NCBI GenBank assembly: GCA_023515745.1
Contig: JALECJ010000005.1
Coordinates: forward strand, 372,001 to 436,000
DNA from: Amoeboaphelidium protococcarum
Lineage: Eukaryota; Aphelidiomycota; Aphelidea
Direction of reading: 5' to 3'
DNA: 64,000 nt
The notes below the pieces were generated by a model, which had not been told where the DNA came from, ran no database searches, and was given only the letters and a program-made list of their open reading frames with translations. Shown piece by piece: positions 22,319 to 34,192 of the stretch. Within the stretch, counting starts at the first letter, position 1. Each line of letters starts with the position of its first letter. Made by a program: the position numbers and the translations under genes.

Positions 22319-24979
22319 ATGAAGCGAGTATTACTGCTTTGGCTATATCTTATGTCTGTGGTGCTCGCTTTCAATTGCACTAGAGACGGTTGTGCGAATG
22401 CGGGCCAGTGTCGCTCTGATGATGGATCTTGTTAGTGTTTGAGTGGTCTTAGTGGTGATGATTGCTCTGAAATCCTCTGCGGGTCACTATATAACTCTAG
22501 CAGACCTACATTGAAATCTTTGGGTGGCAAGTCGTGCAGCTGTGACGCTGGATGGTCAGGACCGAACTGCCAAGTGTGCGTCAGTGATAGAGCCTGTCAG
22601 AATGCTCCCATTTAAATGTGCACCTCCAACTAGAATGCATGGATGCGCAAGAACTACTTCTGTAAAACTAATTCTGAGCTGATCAAGCTGGCGATCGGTG
22701 TTAGTCCTGATATGTCGGCTGATTGTGATGTTACGGCGTAGACTTGTAATGCTATCATCTGGCTTAATAACAAGGTTCAGTTTGCATGTAGTATGACACA
22801 GTGCTCACAATTGGTTGGGAAGGATTCTGCAACGTGGACTTGTCAGTAATCCAAGTGTGTGTGCGAGGATAACGCTACCCTGTGCAAAGGACCTCTGCCG
22901 ATCAAGAGCACACTGGAGCTGATTAAAGGTCCTACAGTTATAAAGTGTACGGATGACAAAAAGTGTTCGCTCAAAGATCCCGCCATAGATTAGTTCTTCC
23001 CTGAAGGAATACCATCAGATAATTGCAAGTACGGCGAGTGCGGAGTGTATGTCCCCAATAATACCGGTCAGTTGAACACTGGTGATTCTGCTGCGCTAGC
23101 TGTTGGTTTGTTTGTCGGATGTTTGGTATTGGGCGGACTGGCATTCTGTTTGTACTAGAAGCGAATGTTAACCAACAGGCCACTACAGGATTTGAGGCGT
23201 ATTTCCACTTTTGAATTTCAAAAAATTGGTTACGAGATAGTTTAGAATGGAGCATCAAAGCAATTGCTTCATGGAGTGTCAGGTGCATTTAAAGCTGGAG
23301 ATTTAGTTGCTGTAATGGGCGCATCTGGTGCTGGCAAGAGTACATTGTTGGACATTCTGGCCGGTATCAAGAAGAGTGGACGTATCTCTGGACGCATTTT
23401 TATTGATGGCGTTGAAATTAATAGCCGCTCCAAATCTATCCTTCCTATATCTGGTTATGTGGATCAATAAGATTAGTTTATTAACTCTACTACTGTACGG
23501 GAGGCTGTTGAGTTTGCTGCAATGTGTAGATTGCCTGACAGTATGCCGCGTAAGTAGAAGATGAAGAAAGTATATGACATCCTGAACCAGTTGGATTTAC
23601 TGAAAATACAACACACCGTAGTTGGACACGGCGATTTTAGAAGAATATCTGGCGGTGAAGCGCGTCGATTGAGTATTGCTTTGGAGCTTATCAATTCTCC
23701 TTCTATACTATTTTTGGACGAAATTACTAGTGGCCTCGATTCCAAAACTGCCTTCTCAGTAATCTAGTACGTGTAAAGACTGTGCAAATCATAGGGAATA
23801 ATTGCAGTGGTAAACATTCATCAGCCTCGTAGTGACTTGTTTAATCTGTTTGATAAGGTTATGATTATGAGCCACGGATGCTCAGCTTATTGTGATAAAC
23901 TTGGCGAGTTGCCATAGTTCTTTGATAACTTGAAGTTTCCTTGTCCTGAAGGATACTCTATGGCAGATCACATTATTGATTACGCTTATGAGTTGCGTAA
24001 AGCTTCTGAAGTCTATGACAGCAGAGACAGTGTTGACACTACGAATAGTATTCCAAGATCAGAGAGTCTGCGTCTTATAATTTCTGAAGAATAGGCTGCA
24101 CCTCTACAAGATGCCGTCAATGATACGCCAGAGATCCGTACTTCATCGCTGACTTAATTCACGGAGGTATTCCATCGTGCTATCCGCCAAATGATTCGCA
24201 ATCCTTGGTTATTGGTTTTATAATTTGGTATTGCTATTGTGGGCCAGATAGTCCTCGGTGCGATATTCTTCGATGTTGGCTATTCGCTGGCTTCAGCATA
24301 GAACAGATTTGGGTCTCTGTTCTTCAACTTGGTCTTTAACGCGTTTGCCTCCATGAGTACTTTGGCATCATTTTCTAGTGAGCGCCCAGTGTTTCTCCGT
24401 GAGAAGAGCCGTGGATATTATACTGGTGCTGTGTATTTCACGGTAAAGATTCTAACTGATATTGTACCATACCGTCTGTTGCCTACTCTTGTATCTGTGC
24501 CGATATCGTATTTTATGATTGGCTATGTGAACACGGCAGAGGCATTCTCCAGATACCTGTTGATTATGTGTTGTTTCAGTGTTCTAATGGGCACCTTCTG
24601 TCTCCTGGTTGGCATCTTGATTCCGCGTCCTGGATCTGCTAACGTGGTGGCCAGTTCTTGCATACTGTTCTTTATGCTATTTGGAGGGTTGCTCATTAAT
24701 ATTCGTAACATGCGCAGCTTCATTGGTTGGCTGTAGTATCTGTCGTTGATTAGATTCTCCTTCGAGGCTTTGGCAGTGAATGAAGGCGCTCTGATAACAT
24801 TCACAGACAATCTCGCAGGGAGTAACGTAGTCCTACCAGGTGTAGTCGTCGTGTCCACATTCTTTGGCTTGGATGTGACCGCGTATTCCAGGGACGCCAT
24901 AATATTGATGTGCTAAACGTTAGTGATGATTACTCTTGTTTTGTTAATTGGACACTTTAAGTTGAAGGAAGTTAAATGA
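22319..24979 (+). CDS. ADP1: ABCG transporter with EGF-like ectodomain, Adp1-like
   Basis: Intronless, 886 residues. Order: signal peptide ([18 protein letters not shown]), Cys-rich EGF-like repeats, a first TM ([18 protein letters not shown]), one nucleotide-binding domain (Walker [10 protein letters not shown], signature [15 protein letters not shown], Walker B ILFLDE, H-loop NIHQPRSD), then six C-terminal TM helices with the [13 protein letters not shown]-type start. This ectodomain-NBD-TMD order is the half-transporter Adp1 of yeast and its fungal/plant relatives. Substrate unknown; probably plasma membrane or ER, working as a dimer. The region after Walker A contains GYVDQQDQFI, where the second and third Gln are TAA and TAG. 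Confidence 0.9.
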
Positions 24980-25107
24980 TTAGAATAATAATGATGATAA
25001 TAGATACTAGCGGGGTTTATACTTTGTTGCTTCACGTTCTCAGCTTTTTTACTGACTGGCTTTCTCTTTGTTATATCTCTTGATCACTTCCGGCGAATTT
25101 TATAATC

Positions 25108-26013
25108 ATGTCGCTAAGTTCATCCCCAGACTTATAGCAGTAATTACACCAAGGCAATGCTCTGTAATAGGATGCTACTAACAGAGCTCTTGAATCATTG
25201 CGTACCATTTACTCACTGGCAAGTAAACTCGGATATGATATCGTGGAATAGGACGATTTCTGGACTCTGTTCTGGTTACCAACTCTGAAAGTTCTTGCAT
25301 CCAACTGCCTCAACAGCGTCAAGGAGATTCGGTAGTAGTCCTTTTCATATTTATAGAGAGCTCTGCTTCTACCAAATATAGAGAAGAGTAACGGGCAGTG
25401 GAATGCTGAGCTGATTTTTCACGATGTTCTTATACCGTTCGTTGATTAGGTGCTACGTCTGGTGGAGCCACCATCTGCCGATGAACATACAGCTAATCTA
25501 GTACAACCTGTGACTGTTACATAAATGGATGAGGTTCCTATAAGATTGTGTACACTTCTGTGCAAGGTGTATCTGCATTATAGTCAGACTATATACGAAA
25601 ATTTGTCTGAAGAATCACAAATTGCGCTGTGGACTTCGATTCTGGATTCTTTATAAAGATTTTATCATGCCGTCGGTGAATAGGACTAGAGCAATAATAA
25701 TCAAGGCACCTAAAACTCCTCTCGTTTGCAATAGTTACGACCAGAGGCATCGACACTGTTAGAGGCAATTCCAGAGTCTATCAAGAATATGCTTCTAGTC
25801 TTATCCACCTCTCCTGTTTTCGGCTCGGTGATTGAAGCTGTAGATCATGGCCCTCAAATTGAGAACGCAATGTGGAAAGCTACTTGGAGTCACCTGGATT
25901 AATGGCTACCTCAGTTGAAGTATGAACTGTTTCCTAATCATTTCGATTAGCCGAATGTCACGTCAAATGATGACCCCTCCGTTAGTGTCGATACATAGTC
26001 TTAACTCCGTTGA
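25108..26013 (+). CDS. C-terminal fragment of a Gea1/GBF1-type ARF-GEF
   Basis: 301 residues, intact frame from ATG 25108 to TGA 26011. It matches only the far C-terminal (HDS3-like) part of large ARF-GEFs: SVKEIRQQSFSYLQRALLLP, a VLIPFVDQVL helix, VPIRLCTLLCKVYLHY, ALWTSILDSLQRFYHA, LEAIPESIKNMLLVLST and ENAMWKATWSHL. There is no Sec7 domain and no room for one: the same-strand ABC transporter ends 128 bases upstream. Full-length family members have 1,400 or more residues. It may be a duplicated gene tail, a separately expressed subunit, or one part of a split gene. Its frame is intact and uses TAA/TAG Gln, so it is under some constraint or young. Confidence 0.7.
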
Positions 26014-26135
26014 TGGTATTTTTGTGATAATTAAGTATCGCGTTTATATTTTAGTTGGCTTATTAGATTTTTTAGTGTTCATTGATATGTCAAGAATATT
26101 TAGCAAGAAAACATTCTATTCAAATCATGAGTTCA

Positions 26136-26814
26136 TCACAAAAGACTGCAGATAATAGCCAATGCGCTCAACGCAAATCCGCTCATCTTGATTGCATAGG
26201 AATCGCTGGTTAACAAATTGGACTACAAGCCCTCACTGATCAGATAACATCCATCGTTTTCAGGATAGTATTGACACAGCTCCGTGATTTCAGTGGCATT
26301 CTTTGTCAGGCCAGCAGTATTTTTGCATCCACTAGCCAAAAGATAGCCATTGGTGTTTTACAAAAATTTCACACAAGAGCTTCTACACACCTGCTAATTC
26401 AGAGGCAATGAGGTGGCGCCACTGTTGCATTGAGAGAATCCGGTTGCATTCAGTGCTAGAGCCAACTTTGACGCAGTCTACGCCACAATAAAGCACGCAT
26501 ACTGAGCACCATTATCAATGCGATTGATATTCACCGCGACTCCGCACTACCCATCAATCTTTTCATTGTTACTCTTGACATACTAGGTGAGCATATTATC
26601 AAAATTAGCTACAGAGTTCATGCCACCCATTGGAATGAAGGGCATACTGAAGTTGACACCAAATCTACCACACAGCGACTTGCTTAAGTCAATGCATTGA
26701 TCAGCATAAGCGGGCAAGATCTACACACTCAGGACGCGGTCAATGAACGATTCAGACTTGAAACAATCTTACCAACAGGCACGTGATCAAAATAAACAAC
26801 GGTATCTTGAACAT
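26136..26814 (-). CDS. secreted Cys-rich protein with GPI-type tail
   Basis: Two exons, 26814-26773 and 26720-26136, 208 residues. The 52-base intron has GTAAGA and GTGTAG ends and phase 0. Exon 1 encodes most of the signal peptide; the join gives MFKIPLFILITCLLILPAYA before the first Cys. The mature part has about a dozen Cys and several N-x-S/T sites. The C-terminus ends with a short hydrophobic stretch (SGFALSALAIICSLL) and no cytoplasmic tail, typical of GPI-anchored proteins. Family unknown. It may be a cell-surface or cyst-wall protein. Confidence 0.7.
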
Positions 26815-27201
26815 TCTAGATAAAATAGTTAATTTGCAGATTTTGAGATATGATAGAGAGTGATTATCTTCATTAGAAGAGAGTGACATCAATCGATAGA
26901 TGCTAAATTTATCTTATCATTGACAGTACATTTTCAGTGTCAGATCTTCGTTGTCAAGATCAAGGTGGCCCAACTTAAAAAAAATTGCTATGAACATTCT
27001 CTTTAGGCATTTTGCAAGACAAAGTACGCGTTAAACAGTACTATAACTCTTTGGCATATCAGTTGGATGACTGGCTCATGTAAACGCCGGATCTTATATC
27101 TACCGTAAGAGTACCTCTCCTGTAGGATGATAGTTGTCAAGTCCTTTCACTAAGTTAAAAGAGCCATACATTTAATATCTAAATATATTTGAAGTCATTA
27201 A
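26815..27201. other. intergenic, no gene seen
   Basis: AT-rich spacer upstream of the GPI-type gene and downstream of the glycosyltransferase-like gene, both on the minus strand. Probably 5' regulatory sequence of the former. I see no RNA gene or repeat. Confidence 0.4.
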
Positions 27202-28092
27202 TCAGCCATAAGTCCAATGCTTTTTGCGTCTACATTCCTCAGGCGCAGTCGTCAGTAAACGACGATCACCTTCACGCGGTACATCATCAGGGCCATACAC
27301 ACCGCCAACAATTTCAAAATTAATTCTACGACTTGGAAACGATATTGAGTGTTTAAACCGTTCACAATGGTACGCGTCATGTGCAATGTGATCATCTTCA
27401 ATCTGTGGGTATACTTGATCCCATAAAAACTACATATCGGCGAGGTAACTGTCTTTAGATGACTGTTTAGTGACCAATTCAGTCATGTTGACTTTAAGTG
27501 CGTTCTTAGTACCGCCCCACAGGCCGCCATTCATCAGATATCCATGATTAGGATGATCTCGGATAATATGGAATGACTTACCAGAAGCAATCCATTCATC
27601 AATCGCCAATTTCTCACGCATGGACAGTCTGGAGTCGGCATCCCTGACAATGTATCTATCCACAGTGGTATCGTCTGCCACAAGAAATCGCCAAAACATT
27701 CCAGCCACACCTCCTTTGATGTTATCAACTCTAATAATCTCTGATCCCTCTTCAATCAACGCATTCACAACGTCATTGGGAACTGAATCATCAATGTAAA
27801 ATCTGCATTTCCATCCAGGCAGGATGTACTTTACCAATTCAGCATTATGCAAAGCGCCAGTCGTATATCTCGGGTCGTTACCGTATAAGCCGAATGATAC
27901 AACATTATTCTGTAGCCTCTTAGCAGGAAGTGTAATATTTCTCTATATGCGCTAGTTCTCCTTACTGCTTAGTTGAGGAGAGGCGACTCTTCCACCTGAA
28001 ACAAGATACACAGAGACCATGATGATCAGAGCATAGAGCACACACATCAAGATGACATACAGGGAACTAGACTATTAAAAAAATTGAACCAT
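27202..28092 (-). CDS. type II membrane glycosyltransferase-like protein
   Basis: Intronless, 296 residues. A short cytosolic start, one TM anchor (YVILMCVLYALIIMVSVYLV) and a lumenal domain. The lumenal part has FGLYGNDPRYTTGALHNAEL, CRFYIDDSVP, then RYIVRDADSRLSMREKLAID with a DxD-type DADS motif, HIIRDHPNHGYLMNGGLWGG and a C-terminal Cys. This pattern fits nucleotide-sugar-dependent transferases of the Golgi found in protists and large viruses. I cannot name the sugar or family. The gene neighbours secreted proteins that it could act on (inference only). Confidence 0.65.
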
Positions 28093-28623
28093 TTTTTATT
28101 GAGCAATTTAAAGTCAAAGTTTATGCGGTTTGAGTTAGACTAGTTCCTCATCATACGGCAGTACTATTTCCAATTGGTCTGTAACTAAGCAAACTTTGCC
28201 TGTTCGGCCATTGAACTCCTTGACAACGCTGATTACTCTCATAAATTTGCTCAAGACTGCCACAAATAATGCTGTGGTGATATACTTTGACCTCCACATG
28301 TTATATGACAGTATTACGAGGAAACAGACACCCCGTGTCACTCAATATAGTCTCGTGAATGATACACGTTTACGCGCTGACCGAGTAATTTCTGGATGTC
28401 TATCAGTGCAGTGCGCAATCAATTTAGTTTACAGAGTTTTAGAATATGAAAATTTGAAAGCAAACGCCGACTATAAAATTCAAGTCTAATATCATCACTT
28501 ACTTCTGCAACGCTATGTAAATATAGATGTAGAAAGGAGCTGTAGGTTCAATCATTTCATTTGTTTCAAGTGGCTGAGGCTTTCCTTTCGGCTTATCCGC
28601 GTAAATTGAGTTGAGTCATAATA
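28093..28623. other. unresolved region, open frames on both strands
   Basis: A + strand frame is open from 28107 to 28614 but lacks an early ATG. Minus frames read partly like protein (RVISVVKEFNGRTGKVCLV near 28135-28260; a MIEPTAPFYIY start near 28556 followed by GTAAGTGATG, a possible donor). I could not find a consistent spliced model. A small spliced gene on the minus strand is possible. Confidence 0.3.
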
Positions 28624-29322
28624 ATGTTCAAGTAATTTTTGATCACATCTACTGGTTATATCTTATTGCTTGTTGCCAGTCATGTCAGCTGTCTGCCTCA
28701 GGATCAACATGCACTGTAGTTGCTGAATAGCCCAATGGTGCCCAAGTTTTATTCCGTTATTGAGGAACCGGATTTTGACGAATACGCCGATGGGCAGGTG
28801 TGGTTTGATTAAAGTAAGAGATCGTTCCTACTATCAATTAACATAAAGACTGCGTTTATAAAATTGAATTTCTATACCGACGACAAGGGGTGCATTGCGA
28901 TGGCCTCTCTGGGACCGCTGACTGAATGTGTGTACTTGCCGAATTGTAGTTACGATGGCTCCGACTTTTTCGCTGGTGCCCATCATGTAGGATCAACTGA
29001 AGTTGACGGCATCTCCGTGGATCAGTATGACAACGTCAATTTTATGGGAATACTCACCGGCACAATGTACGTCTCAAACAAAGATTAGAGTAATGGAATA
29101 AAGCTGGGAGATTTTGTTCAATTGGATATAGGATATGCTCAAGTGAACTTTTCCAAGTTTCAGCGTCGTTTCCGCGATGGTAGACTGAGAGCTCCTGTTA
29201 ATCCGAAGAAGTGCGTCGTGCTTGATGACGTTCAGTCTGCGATGAATTCCTCCAGTGTATTAAGACGTGTCCTATAAGTTGCTTAAAATGAAAGTCGTTC
29301 TAACGACAAAGTTGAAGTTTGA
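28624..29322 (+). CDS. secreted protein, paralogue 1 (weakly ependymin-like)
   Basis: 232 residues. Signal peptide MFKQFLITSTGYILLLVASH, then a beta-rich domain. Core: DDKGCIAMASLGPLTECVYL, GSTEVDGISVDQYDNVNF and GTMYVSNKD. The same skeleton (VDGVSVDKYSNVNF, GRMFVSNKD) occurs in the next gene, so the two are tandem paralogues. A Cys after a short strand, a second Cys-Pro region and the GS...VDG-V-VD-Y block loosely recall ependymin-related proteins, but this is weak. Five Cys. No TM or GPI signal. Confidence 0.65.
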
Positions 29323-29715
29323 ATTGAGAGATGAACACTGGTAATTGATAATATGCAAAATTGCGCTGTATTTTTCTCACCAGTTACGGAACCGAAGCCT
29401 TGTGAGGGTGCGCAGACTTCGAAGACAAGGCCGATTCCGATTATAACAGTGTAAGCTTTTGCAATGTTCCTAGTTCTATATCCTTATTATATATATCACA
29501 TTTAAATAATTAATCGAATTTGCATAAAATTTAGCCTTTTTGTTGCAGCATTCACGCATATCTTGTTAGACTATTCTCAATTTAAGGGGGCATGCCTTGT
29601 GCGACTAATCAAAGCCACAATGATTATCAAATCGAACGCGTCTTGCCCCAAATTTCGCGTTTCTCTCAACATCACTTCATCTCCATTACTACCAAGCTTA
29701 TTTATTACTGAAAAT
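29323..29715. other. intergenic between tandem paralogues
   Basis: AT-rich spacer with a TATATA tract near 29490. No coding frame supported. It should hold the 3' end of the first paralogue and the promoter of the second. Confidence 0.4.
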
Positions 29716-30420
29716 ATGTTTAAACATTTAATCCCTCTGTGCATTATTGGACTGGCTTTAGGTCTACCTCAGTAACATGAAATTGTTCTGAGCGAGAATG
29801 CGGCGTCGCCAATGGTCAATAGATTCTCAACGCGTATTGAGATTCCGGATAATTCTAATTTCTTTGACAATGTTAACCTGTTGATGGATAGAGACCAAAA
29901 TTAACTTCTGCTTGAAATTGGGGTTCGTCAGTATGGGTTGAACATCTTTTTGTACTCTGACTAAGAGCTAGTCATGGCTGGATTAGATATCTTTGGAGTT
30001 AAAGAGTGCGTCCGCTTAGATGGTTTGTATTACACAATTCCTGACCTTTTTGCGAATGCTGTGTCTGAAGGCTCTTCTGTCGTTGACGGCGTGTCAGTGG
30101 ACAAGTACTCTAATGTAAACTTCTTTGACCTTGCGCTTGGTAGAATGTTTGTCTCTAATAAGGACTAAAGTGGCGGTATTCGCAAAGGTGATTATATCAA
30201 ATTTCAAGAGTTTGATGAAGACGTATTGTACTTCAAGGAGTTTGACAGAAACTTCCCGAGTAAGGACTTGGACACGCCTATGAATCCTAGCCGTTGCTAT
30301 TCTCTGGATGACTATTTGCCTTTAGTCGCACGCGTTCAAGATCCAACTAGAGCCGCTGCAATGAAGCAACTTATGGACCTAATCACTTTCATTAAGCCTC
30401 ACTTGACCGAGAGAGCATGA
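29716..30420 (+). CDS. secreted protein, paralogue 2 (weakly ependymin-like)
   Basis: 234 residues. Signal peptide MFKHLIPLCIIGLALGLPQ, then FSTRIEIPDNSNFFDNVNLL, GVKECVRLDGLYYTIP and the shared VVDGVSVDKYSNVNFFDLAL block. It resembles the gene 400 bases upstream throughout, but the Cys number is lower and the tail differs (AMKQLMDLITFIKPHL). Divergence at most positions points to an old duplication. Function unknown. Confidence 0.65.
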
Positions 30421-30648
30421 GCTTATGGTGTTGGCTTTTGAATAAGTGAACGAATCAGTGAAATTTCGTGATATTAATATATATAATTGTAATGAACTAC
30501 TTCAAAAAGGATCTTACGTCATTTCTTTCTTTTTGATCCGTCTTTGATTCAGTAAAGTGGAATTTAAATTTATCTCGGTGCTTTGTTTACCTTACATTTT
30601 GAACCCCGCTTCCATATAATTATGATCAAATCAGTTTCATAACACCTT

Positions 30649-31929
30649 ATGGCAGTAAGATCCCCCAACGGTTAAAATGACTCTTATAACCAGCTGTAAG
30701 ATGGGGCCGCGGAAGATGGACGTCCCACGTCTCATGGTGAGAGTGGCAATATCACGGTACAATCCTCCCTAAAATTTTTGCTTTTAGGCAGTAAACTAAA
30801 CTGGTTAGTCCTAGTGCTTCCCTTTGGTTTAGCAGCTGAGTATGCCCATTGGAGTCCGTTGGCAACATTCATATTAAATTTTGTAGCAATCATTCCGCTG
30901 TCAAAAATGCTCGGTGTAGCGACAGAGGAGCTGGCTTTGAGGACTTCTGCTGCAGTTGGTGCTCTTTTAAATGCTACATTTGGTAATGCAATTGAACTGA
31001 TTATATCTATAATTGCCCTGTCTAATAATCTGATACGCGTCGTGCAGGCGTCGCTGTTAGGTAGCATTCTGTCCAATATTCTTCTAGTGTTGGGGTGTTG
31101 CTTCTTTTTTGGCGGACTCAAGTACAAGGTGCAATCATTCAGCAATGTTGGAGCTCAGACTTCTGCTGCCCTATTGTCATTGACAGTTCTATCTATACTG
31201 TTACCTGCAGCATTTGACCTATCTCTACATGAAGATGCGACTAATAAGTAGAAAGGTGTATTGGCACTGTCTCGCGGCAGTTCAATATTGCTGATAATCG
31301 TCTATATTGCCTATGTAGTCTTTCAGTTGAGGACGCATAGCCATGTCTACTCTGAAGTTGGTACCAGTGCTAATGAGGCTGGCATTGCCTCTCCTTCCGG
31401 TCAGGCCTCCCCGGAGCCAGCTAGCGACGTACACAATCAAAGTGACGAAGAAGAGGCTGAAGTTCCTCACACTTTATTTTGGGTCGCGCTGGCTGTACTA
31501 GTTTCTATCACTGTGTTTGTTTCTCTAGCTGCAGATGCTCTGGTTAGCTCCATTGAACCGATCACAAAAGATTTCGGAATATCCGAGACGTTTGTCTCTC
31601 TCATTCTTATCCCCATTGTGGGAAATGCGGCTGAGCATGTTGGTGCCATCACTTTCGCTTTGAAGAACAAGATGGAGATTGCTGTAGGAATAGCGGTGGG
31701 ATCATCGCTTTAGATTGCACTGTTCGTTACTCCGTTAACTGTGATTGTGGGCTGGATATTGAACAAGGCCATGACGTTGGACTTTCACGCGTTTGAGTCT
31801 TTCTCTCTGTTCGGATCTGTGCTTATGGTCAACTATGTGATTGCAGATGGTCAATCACACTACTTGGAAGGGCTTATGCTCCTGTGTTCCTACGTAATTA
31901 TAGGCATTGCCTTTTGGTTTTATCCATGA
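30649..31929 (+). CDS. VCX1: Ca2+/H+ exchanger, CAX/Vcx1 family
   Basis: 426 residues, intronless, about eleven TM helices. The two signature alpha-repeats are present: GALLNATFGNAIELIISI and IVGNAAEHVGAITFALKN, each with the GNA-x-E cation-binding motif. A short acidic loop (SDEEEAEV) separates the halves, as in CAX proteins. An N-terminal hydrophilic stretch precedes TM1 (LNWLVLVLPFGLAAEYAHW). It exchanges vacuolar H+ for cytosolic Ca2+ (or Mn2+). The chosen ATG at 30649 is the first in frame and gives a sensible soluble tail. Confidence 0.92.
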
Positions 31930-32260
31930 ATTCATTATTTAAATGAAAAATAATTTCAAATTAATCACTCACTCCATACATTTTAAGCTTTTATTACGGA
32001 GTGACTCAGCCACACGAACGATTGGACGGAACGCGCGGATGACGGGCCCAAAGTGTTTGTTTCCGAAATTACTAAAAAGAAGCGCGGAGAATTCACAACG
32101 ATTTCTTCCGTAATCAGTCAATCAATCAGCGGAGGAGCCACGACAGATATTGCTTAGTCACACCACTCACACTCTCCCTTCTCATAGTGTTGTTTGTGGC
32201 AGTTTTTTTTGCTGTTACGATCCACTTTTTATTCTCTCGCTGAATAATACATTGCAAATT
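31930..32260. other. intergenic, promoter of bZIP gene
   Basis: Spacer between same-strand genes with a GC-rich patch near 32005-32060, close to a TGACTCAG motif at about 32001. TGACTCA is the AP-1 half-site pair bound by Yap/AP-1 factors, and the downstream gene is of that type, so autoregulation is imaginable. No gene seen. Confidence 0.35.
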
Positions 32261-33826
32261 ATGACGTTAGCTCTGGATATGCCGTCCGTCGAAGATTAAT
32301 TGCTAACGTTGGAATCGCTGGATTCATTTGCTTAGTTTCTACCGCAATAGTAGTAGAATGGTTTGATGAGCATGAATTTTAATTAGAGTGCCAATTCTTA
32401 TTCTGATCGCCGCGGATAGATGAATGTGGCTGGAGATGACAATGAAGACGGTCCGATGAATGATGACAGATAACAGTCTCCTTCTGCTAGCGATAGAAAG
32501 AGCAGAAGAGCCACGTCTTCCGGTGTTGGCAGTGGTAGTAATAATAATGGCAAGAAGAGATCGATTAGTGACAAGAGGGCCGAATAGAATCGATAGGCTC
32601 AACGTACCTTCCGCGTCAGAAAGGAATAGTATCTGCGTGGGCTGGAGTAGAGAGTAAAGGATTTGTCATCCCAAGTGTCTTAGATTGATCACTTGAAAGA
32701 GGAGAATGAGCGATTGAGAATGCTGTTGGCCACGTCGATGTCTTAGTAAAGTGGGAGCGGTAGTTTTAGTGGCCAGGATGATCGCACGTCTTCTGTGCCA
32801 TCTCTCAGCGGTACTAACCTCAGTTACACTCCATCGGCTCAGAGATACATATAGCGACAGTAAATGCAGAGCCTTCCTCCTGTCGATGATGAGCAAATGG
32901 AGCAGTTCTTTGATGATCTGCGAAATAACTAGTTGTTGAACAATGCCGCAGGTGGCCCATCCAGTAGTAGTAGTCACCAGCTGTATGACTTTCATGATCA
33001 ACTTTTGTCTCCTCTCAGCTCAAGCATGTCTGGCACTGGTACATCTGTTCCACCCAGCGATTAATTTGGACTATCGGATGATCGCTCCGTCTCTCAGGGA
33101 CTTGCCTTATTCAATGGTAATGATTTGACATCGCTGCCTCTGGCTTTTGGAGGTAATGGTATTCTGAACGGAGATTAGTTGGCACTGTGGAATAGCAATT
33201 TTATTCAGCAGCAACAGCAGAAGATGCAAATCAATTCCGCCAGCTTGATGAGTATGTAGCAGTATGAAGTGAACACTCCCTCTGCTGCACTGATCAATGG
33301 CGATTCTCTATTTACTGATCAGTATCTAATTGATCCTAATGAGGTACTCGTGCAAGAGTCTGACGATGTGTCGAGCGAACAAAAATCTGCCTTGTAGTCC
33401 GGTGACAGTCTGAGTGGTCCTTCTAGTAGTGGTGACAAGGATACGCCCTTATCTTTGACTGAATCATCAGTGCAGAATGATGGTACGGCATCCATGGAGA
33501 GTATCGTCAGTGCGCCGATTAGTAGTAACAATAGTAGTCCGACAAAGAAGAAGTAGATTGAGGAGATTGGAGACCAGCTGATGGACACTCTGTGTGACTT
33601 GATGCAGAAGAAGGCCAAGTGTTCATTGCCGCAGTGTGAAGAAATGACGCAGGATGAACGCGAGGATACAAAGAATATGCTGAGCGGAGTTTTTGGTCGC
33701 ATAGCTGAAGAGGCTATGAGAATCAAGGAGAAGTTTGAGAAGCTGGAAGCCTTGAAGTTGAAGCAGGTCATTAAATAATGTGAGGAGAAGAAGCAGCAGA
33801 GAAGCCTAAAGTAATAGTAATAATGA
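32261..33826 (+). CDS. Yap1/Pap1-like bZIP transcription factor
   Basis: 521 residues. The basic region RAEQNRQAQRTFRVRKEQYL is the fungal AP-1 type (NRxAQRxFRxRK), where two of the Gln are TAG. A leucine zipper follows (LEQRVKDLSSQVSQIDHLKE). A long Ser/Gln-rich middle precedes a C-terminal block with three Cys (CDLMQKKAKC-SLPQC), reminiscent of the redox-sensing Cys-rich domain of Yap1/Pap1. Such factors move to the nucleus under oxidative stress. The redox role here is inferred from layout alone. Confidence 0.82.
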
Positions 33827-34192
33827 AATTTTATATATATATTTGAATACAATGCAATACACACGAATTTTTATGAAACTGACATTCTCTCTCTATGGAT
33901 CCAACCACTTACACTTTAGTCTCTATTTACTGTGAACCCTTAATGGTAGTTCAACCTCATGAAAAAGGTCAGCAGATCAAATCAGCGCGCCCGAAGTGAA
34001 ACGCGTTTCTATTAAAGGATTTCATTGAGGAAACTTACAGGTCAGCTGCTCTTTCATTGCCCTTTAGTATACACAGTCGTTCACTTTAGCTGTATTTTTT
34101 AGTAATTACTGAGTCTTGACTGGATTCTATATATTGCTAGAGTGATATTTGGATAAAATTTTGTATATCATCTTGGGAACTGAATTAAAGTT
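33827..34192. other. intergenic, no gene seen
   Basis: AT-rich spacer between two same-strand genes, with a short (AT)n at about 33831-33842. Likely 3' end of the bZIP gene and promoter of the F-box gene. Confidence 0.4.
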
